Assembly: GCF_000717745.1 (NCBI RefSeq)
Contig: NZ_JOBH01000001.1
Coordinates: 558,001 to 622,000 of the forward strand
DNA from: Streptomyces violens
GTDB taxonomy: Bacteria; Actinomycetota; Actinomycetes; Streptomycetales; Streptomycetaceae
Direction: 5' to 3'
DNA: 64,000 nt
The notes below the pieces were generated by a model. The model worked only from the letters and a program-made list of their open reading frames with translations. It did no database searches and was not told the origin of the DNA. Positions 60,953-64,000 of this stretch are shown here, one piece after another (position 1 is the stretch's first letter; every line of letters begins with the position of its first letter). A program made the position numbers and the translations under genes.

Positions 60953-62260
60953 ATGAACAAAAGTGTGGGTTACGCCCTGCTCGCCGGCCTGGCGGCAGTG
61001 GTGGTCCTCGTCTCGACCGCGATCTTCGTCGGGGTCGGCGGCAACGGCGGCGGCACCGGCAGCGAGCCGCACAATCCGAACTCCGCGGCCCCCGCCGTCT
61101 CCGGCCAGTGGGTCGGCACCTGGTCCGCCTCCGCCGCGGCGGCCGAGCCGGGCACCCTCGACGGGTACGCGGGCATGTCGATACGGAACGTGATCCACAC
61201 CAGCGTCGGCGGCTCCAGCGCCCGCATCCAGCTCTCCAACCTCTACGGCACCCGCCCGCTGGCCATCACCCACGCCACGATCGCGCTGGCCGCGGCCCCG
61301 AACAACCCCACCGCGGCGGCCGGCACGATGCGCCGCCTCACCTTCGGCGAGCGCACCTCCGTCGTCATCCCGGCCGGCGGCGCCATAACCAGCGACCCCG
61401 TGCGGCTGGACGTGCCGCACGACGCGGACCTGCTGATCACCACGTACTCCCCGGCCCCCTCCGGGCCCGTCACCTACCACCCGTACGCCCGCCAGACCTC
61501 CTACCTGGCGCGCGGCGACCGGGCCGCGGACGACGCGGGCACGGCGTACACCGAGCAGAGCCCGTACTGGCGCTACCTCACCGGCGTGGACGTGTACAGC
61601 CGCGAGGCCAAGGGCTCGGTCGTCGTGATCGGCGACTCGATCACCGACGGCATCACCTCCACCATGGGCGCCAACCACCGCTGGACCGACTTCCTGGCCG
61701 AGCGGCTGCGCGAGGAGCCCGGCGCGCCCCGCCTGGGCGTCCTCAACCAGGGCATCAGCGGCAACCGCCTGCTGATCGACGGCAGCCGCTACTCCCCCAA
61801 CAACGGCCCCAGCGTGCTCACCCGGCTGGACCGCGACGCGCTCTCCCGCTCCGGCGTGCAGGCCGTCATCGTCGAGATCGGGCTGAACGACCTGTTCAAG
61901 ACGCCGCGCCAGTGGGATCCCGAGAAGCTGGTCGCGGGCATGCGCAAGGTCGTCAAGCAGGCTCACGCACGCGGTCTGCGGGTCACCGGCGGCACGCTCA
62001 CGCCGTTCTACGGCCACCGCGGCTACTCGGTCCGGATGGACCAGGTTCGACAGGCCGTCAACGCGCAGATCCGGGCCGGAAACGTGTACGACAACGTGGT
62101 CGACTTCGACAAGGCGCTGCGCGACCCCGCCCAGCCGAACCGGCTGCTGCCCGAGTACGACTCCGGTGACCACCTGCACCCCAGCGACGAGGGCTACAAG
62201 GCGATGGCCCGCTCGGTGAACCTCAAGCACCTCAAGGGGTCGGCGCCGGCGGCGCTGTAA
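60953..62260 (+). CDS. Secreted SGNH/GDSL hydrolase
   Basis: Protein of 435 residues with an N-terminal membrane anchor/signal (ALLAGLAAVVVLVSTAIFV). Blocks: VVVIGDSITDG (catalytic Ser), GISGNRLLIDG, VEIGLNDLF and GDHLHPSDEG (catalytic Asp and His). An N-terminal beta domain of about 150 residues precedes it, as in related Streptomyces rhamnogalacturonan-acetylesterase-like enzymes. Substrate is probably an acylated polysaccharide (inference). AGGAG lies 11 bases before ATG 60953; a 17-base palindrome (60912-60928) sits upstream. Confidence 0.9.
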   Translation: MNKSVGYALLAGLAAVVVLVSTAIFVGVGGNGGGTGSEPHNPNSAAPAVSGQWVGTWSASAAAAEPGTLDGYAGMSIRNVIHTSVGGSSARIQLSNLYGTRPLAITHATIALAAAPNNPTAAAGTMRRLTFGERTSVVIPAGGAITSDPVRLDVPHDADLLITTYSPAPSGPVTYHPYARQTSYLARGDRAADDAGTAYTEQSPYWRYLTGVDVYSREAKGSVVVIGDSITDGITSTMGANHRWTDFLAERLREEPGAPRLGVLNQGISGNRLLIDGSRYSPNNGPSVLTRLDRDALSRSGVQAVIVEIGLNDLFKTPRQWDPEKLVAGMRKVVKQAHARGLRVTGGTLTPFYGHRGYSVRMDQVRQAVNAQIRAGNVYDNVVDFDKALRDPAQPNRLLPEYDSGDHLHPSDEGYKAMARSVNLKHLKGSAPAAL

Positions 62261-62291
62261 GGACAGCGACCACCAGGGCGGCGGCGCGGGG

Positions 62292-62990
62292 CTAACCCAG
62301 CTCCTTGCGCCGCCGCTTCTCGTCCTTCTCCACGGCCCTGCGCTCGCGGCGCTCGGCCTTCAGGCGCTGCTTCTCCGCCTTGGTGACCTTCCGCTCCACG
62401 CCGACGCCGCCCCAGAACGCCAGGCCCGTCACGATCACCCGGGGCGCCCCGGGCTCGCCCGGCTCGCCCGTCAGGCCGTGGTCGAAGCCGCCCATGATGC
62501 CGATGCCGCGCACGTCGACCTCGACGCCCGGCGGTACGACGATGTTCACCCCGCCCATGATCGCGATGCAGTTGACGACCACCTCGCGGTCCGCGAACCG
62601 CGCCTCCCGCAGGTCGATCTCGCCGCCGCCCCAGAACGCGACCGCGGTGAAGCGCCGCCCGATGGTCCACCGGCCCGTGCGCTGGAACCCGCTCATGATG
62701 GCGATCCCGGCCGAGGAGCTACCCTCGCTGCCCACGATCCGCTCCGGCCAGGACGTCCCGTCGCCGCGCCCGGCCACCGGCAGCACCGGCTCGGCACGGC
62801 CGCCGGCCACCGGCAGGTCCGCCGTCAGCGGCACCAACTCGCCGTACGTACGCGCCGCGTACGCCGCCTCCAGCCGCTCGTCGAATTCCTCCATCCCCAG
62901 CCGGCCCTCCGCCAGCGCGTCCCGCAGGACCTCGGCGACCCGGTCCCGGTCGGCGTCCGAGGCCCGCAGCTCGGGGAGTTCGTCACTCAT
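62292..62990 (-). CDS. DUF1707 and LiaF-like domain protein
   Basis: Protein of 232 residues. DUF1707 at residues 6-60 (LRASDADRDRVAEVLRDALAEGRL, then FDERLEAAYAARTYGEL), followed by a LiaF-like beta repeat domain (SAGIAIMSGFQRTGRWT, NCIAIMGGVNIVVPPGVEVDVRGIGIMGGF) and a Lys/Arg-rich coiled tail. Homologues sit near the cell envelope stress response; the exact role is unknown. No membrane helix seen. Confidence 0.9.
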   Translation of the reverse strand: MSDELPELRASDADRDRVAEVLRDALAEGRLGMEEFDERLEAAYAARTYGELVPLTADLPVAGGRAEPVLPVAGRGDGTSWPERIVGSEGSSSAGIAIMSGFQRTGRWTIGRRFTAVAFWGGGEIDLREARFADREVVVNCIAIMGGVNIVVPPGVEVDVRGIGIMGGFDHGLTGEPGEPGAPRVIVTGLAFWGGVGVERKVTKAEKQRLKAERRERRAVEKDEKRRRKELG

Positions 62991-63026
62991 ACGGACAGCG
63001 TAAACAGCGAACCGCCCGCCCGGTCC

Positions 63027-64000
63027 TCATTCGGCGCGGCCCGTGTACATCCGTGCGATCACGTCCTCGATGTCCGGCTCCCGTACCGACAGATCCACCA
63101 GCGGCCAGCGCTCCGCGACCGCCGCCACCACCGGCGCCGCGCTCTGCGACGCCGGGAACGCCAGCCACTGCCGCGGCCCCTCCACCTTTACCGTCCGCGC
63201 GCCCGGCACACCCTCGATCGGCGCCATCTCCCGCGCCAGGTCCACCACCAGCGTCCGCTCGCTCTCCCCCACCTCGTGCAGCCCCGCGAGCCCGCCGTCG
63301 TACACCAGCCGCCCGTGGTCGATCACCATCACCCGCCGGCAGAGCTGCTCGATGTCGGTGAGGTCGTGGGTGGTGAGCAGGACGGTCGTGCCCAGCGAGG
63401 CGTTCACCTCGCGCAGGAAGTCCCGCACCCGCGCCTTGCTGATCACATCGAGGCCGATCGTCGGCTCGTCCAGGTACAGCACCTCCGGGTCGTGCAGCAG
63501 CGCCGCCGCGATGTCCCCGCGCATCCGCTGCCCCAGCGAGAGCTGCCGCACGGGCGTCGCCAGCAGCGGCCCGAGATCCAGCAGTTCCACGCACCGGTCG
63601 AGGTTCTTGCGGTACGTGTCGTAGGGCACCCGGTACATCCGCCGCACCAGTTCGTAGGAGTCCCTGAGCGGCAGGTCCCACCACAGGGTCGTGCGCTGCC
63701 CGAAGACCACGCCCATCCGGCGGGCCAGCCGGGTGCGTTCGCGCGAGGGGTCGATGCCCGCCACCCGGATGCGACCGGAGCTCGGCACCAGAATGCCCGT
63801 CAGCATCTTGATGGTGGTGGACTTTCCCGCGCCGTTCGGCCCGATGTAGCCCACCATCTCGCCGCGCCCGACGGTGAAGGAGATACCGTCCACGGCCCGC
63901 ACCTCGTGCCTGCTGCGCCGCAACCGGCCCGCCTTGCGCCGCACCTGGAAGGCCTTCGCCACCTCCGCCAGCTCGATGAAACCCGGCTCCGTACCGTCCG
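63027..64000 (-). CDS. ABC exporter ATPase, N-terminus outside the window
   Basis: ATPase of an ABC-2-type (multidrug/viologen-exporter-like) transporter. The frame remains open past base 64000 and reads FIELAEVAKAF at its left end, so the start codon lies beyond the window. Walker A GPNGAGKST, signature LSLGQRMRGDIA, Walker B VLYLDEPTIGLD and H-loop TTHDLTD are all present; the C-terminal region after residue 220 is a small regulatory domain. Cognate permeases are expected outside the window. Confidence 0.88.
   Translation of the reverse strand, partial: DGTEPGFIELAEVAKAFQVRRKAGRLRRSRHEVRAVDGISFTVGRGEMVGYIGPNGAGKSTTIKMLTGILVPSSGRIRVAGIDPSRERTRLARRMGVVFGQRTTLWWDLPLRDSYELVRRMYRVPYDTYRKNLDRCVELLDLGPLLATPVRQLSLGQRMRGDIAAALLHDPEVLYLDEPTIGLDVISKARVRDFLREVNASLGTTVLLTTHDLTDIEQLCRRVMVIDHGRLVYDGGLAGLHEVGESERTLVVDLAREMAPIEGVPGARTVKVEGPRQWLAFPASQSAAPVVAAVAERWPLVDLSVREPDIEDVIARMYTGRAE

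Overview
The window is very GC-rich, uses strongly G/C-ending codons, has frequent GTG starts and 4-base gene overlaps, and carries only a handful of TTA codons. Together with an SsgA-like protein, a CslA/GlxA/CslZ locus and class E/F sortases, this points to a Streptomyces chromosome (core or near-core region). From memory, the order cdgA - ehu-type transporter - LPMO - cslA - glxA - cslZ resembles the SCO2817-SCO2838 stretch of S. coelicolor; this was not checked by alignment. No insertion sequence, integrase, rRNA or CRISPR array was found.

Layout. 1-7.6 kb: a secreted GH18 chitinase cut by the window edge, an OmpR-type two-component pair with a tandem repeat in its promoter region, a secreted protein, a spermidine-synthase-like methyltransferase-fold protein, a small primase-polymerase-like protein, an HTH/TPR regulator and a histidine phosphatase. 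7.8-13.4 kb: a tightly coupled three-gene module (Cas4/AddB-like Fe-S nuclease, large unknown protein, SF1 helicase), the most interesting unexplained system here, followed by two small proteins. 13.4-32.5 kb: three identical tRNA-Lys(CTT) genes. The first two, with their terminators, form direct repeats about 14.5 kb apart that bracket an M6-like protease, a PAS-GGDEF-EAL c-di-GMP protein (cdgA-like) and a catabolic/import cluster: two maleate-isomerase-fold enzymes, LLM oxidoreductase, 2-hydroxyacid dehydrogenase, amidase, DUF3830 protein, an EhuBCDA-type ABC transporter and an IclR regulator.

28-38.6 kb is a cell-surface region: a chitin/cellulose-active LPMO with DasR-type (dre) sites; an operon of an NlpC/P60-like peptidoglycan-binding protein, an SPFH/flotillin-like protein and an SsgA-like protein; a FadR-type regulator; then the cellulose-synthase-like cslA, the copper radical oxidase glxA and the GH6 lipoprotein cslZ. 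cslA contains two TTA codons, suggesting bldA control of the glycan at the hyphal tip. 38.9-39.8 kb holds a class F sortase-like protein lacking its catalytic cysteine and its small membrane partner.

40.8-47.6 kb is a 2-aminoethylphosphonate import and breakdown cluster (four ABC subunits, phosphonatase-like HAD, FAD oxidoreductase, GntR/UTRA regulator). 47.6-64 kb holds ordinary Streptomyces genes: ROK regulator divergent from a Gfo/Idh/MocA oxidoreductase and an HbpS-like protein, DUF3048 lipoprotein, fumarylacetoacetase-family hydrolase, a second-type YidC insertase, an acyl-CoA synthetase, a DUF1996 secreted protein with a Gln-Gln-Gly repeat and two consecutive TTA codons, a PF03640-repeat lipoprotein (also with TTA), a class E sortase, DUF445 protein, SGNH hydrolase, DUF1707 protein and the ATPase of an exporter running off the right edge.
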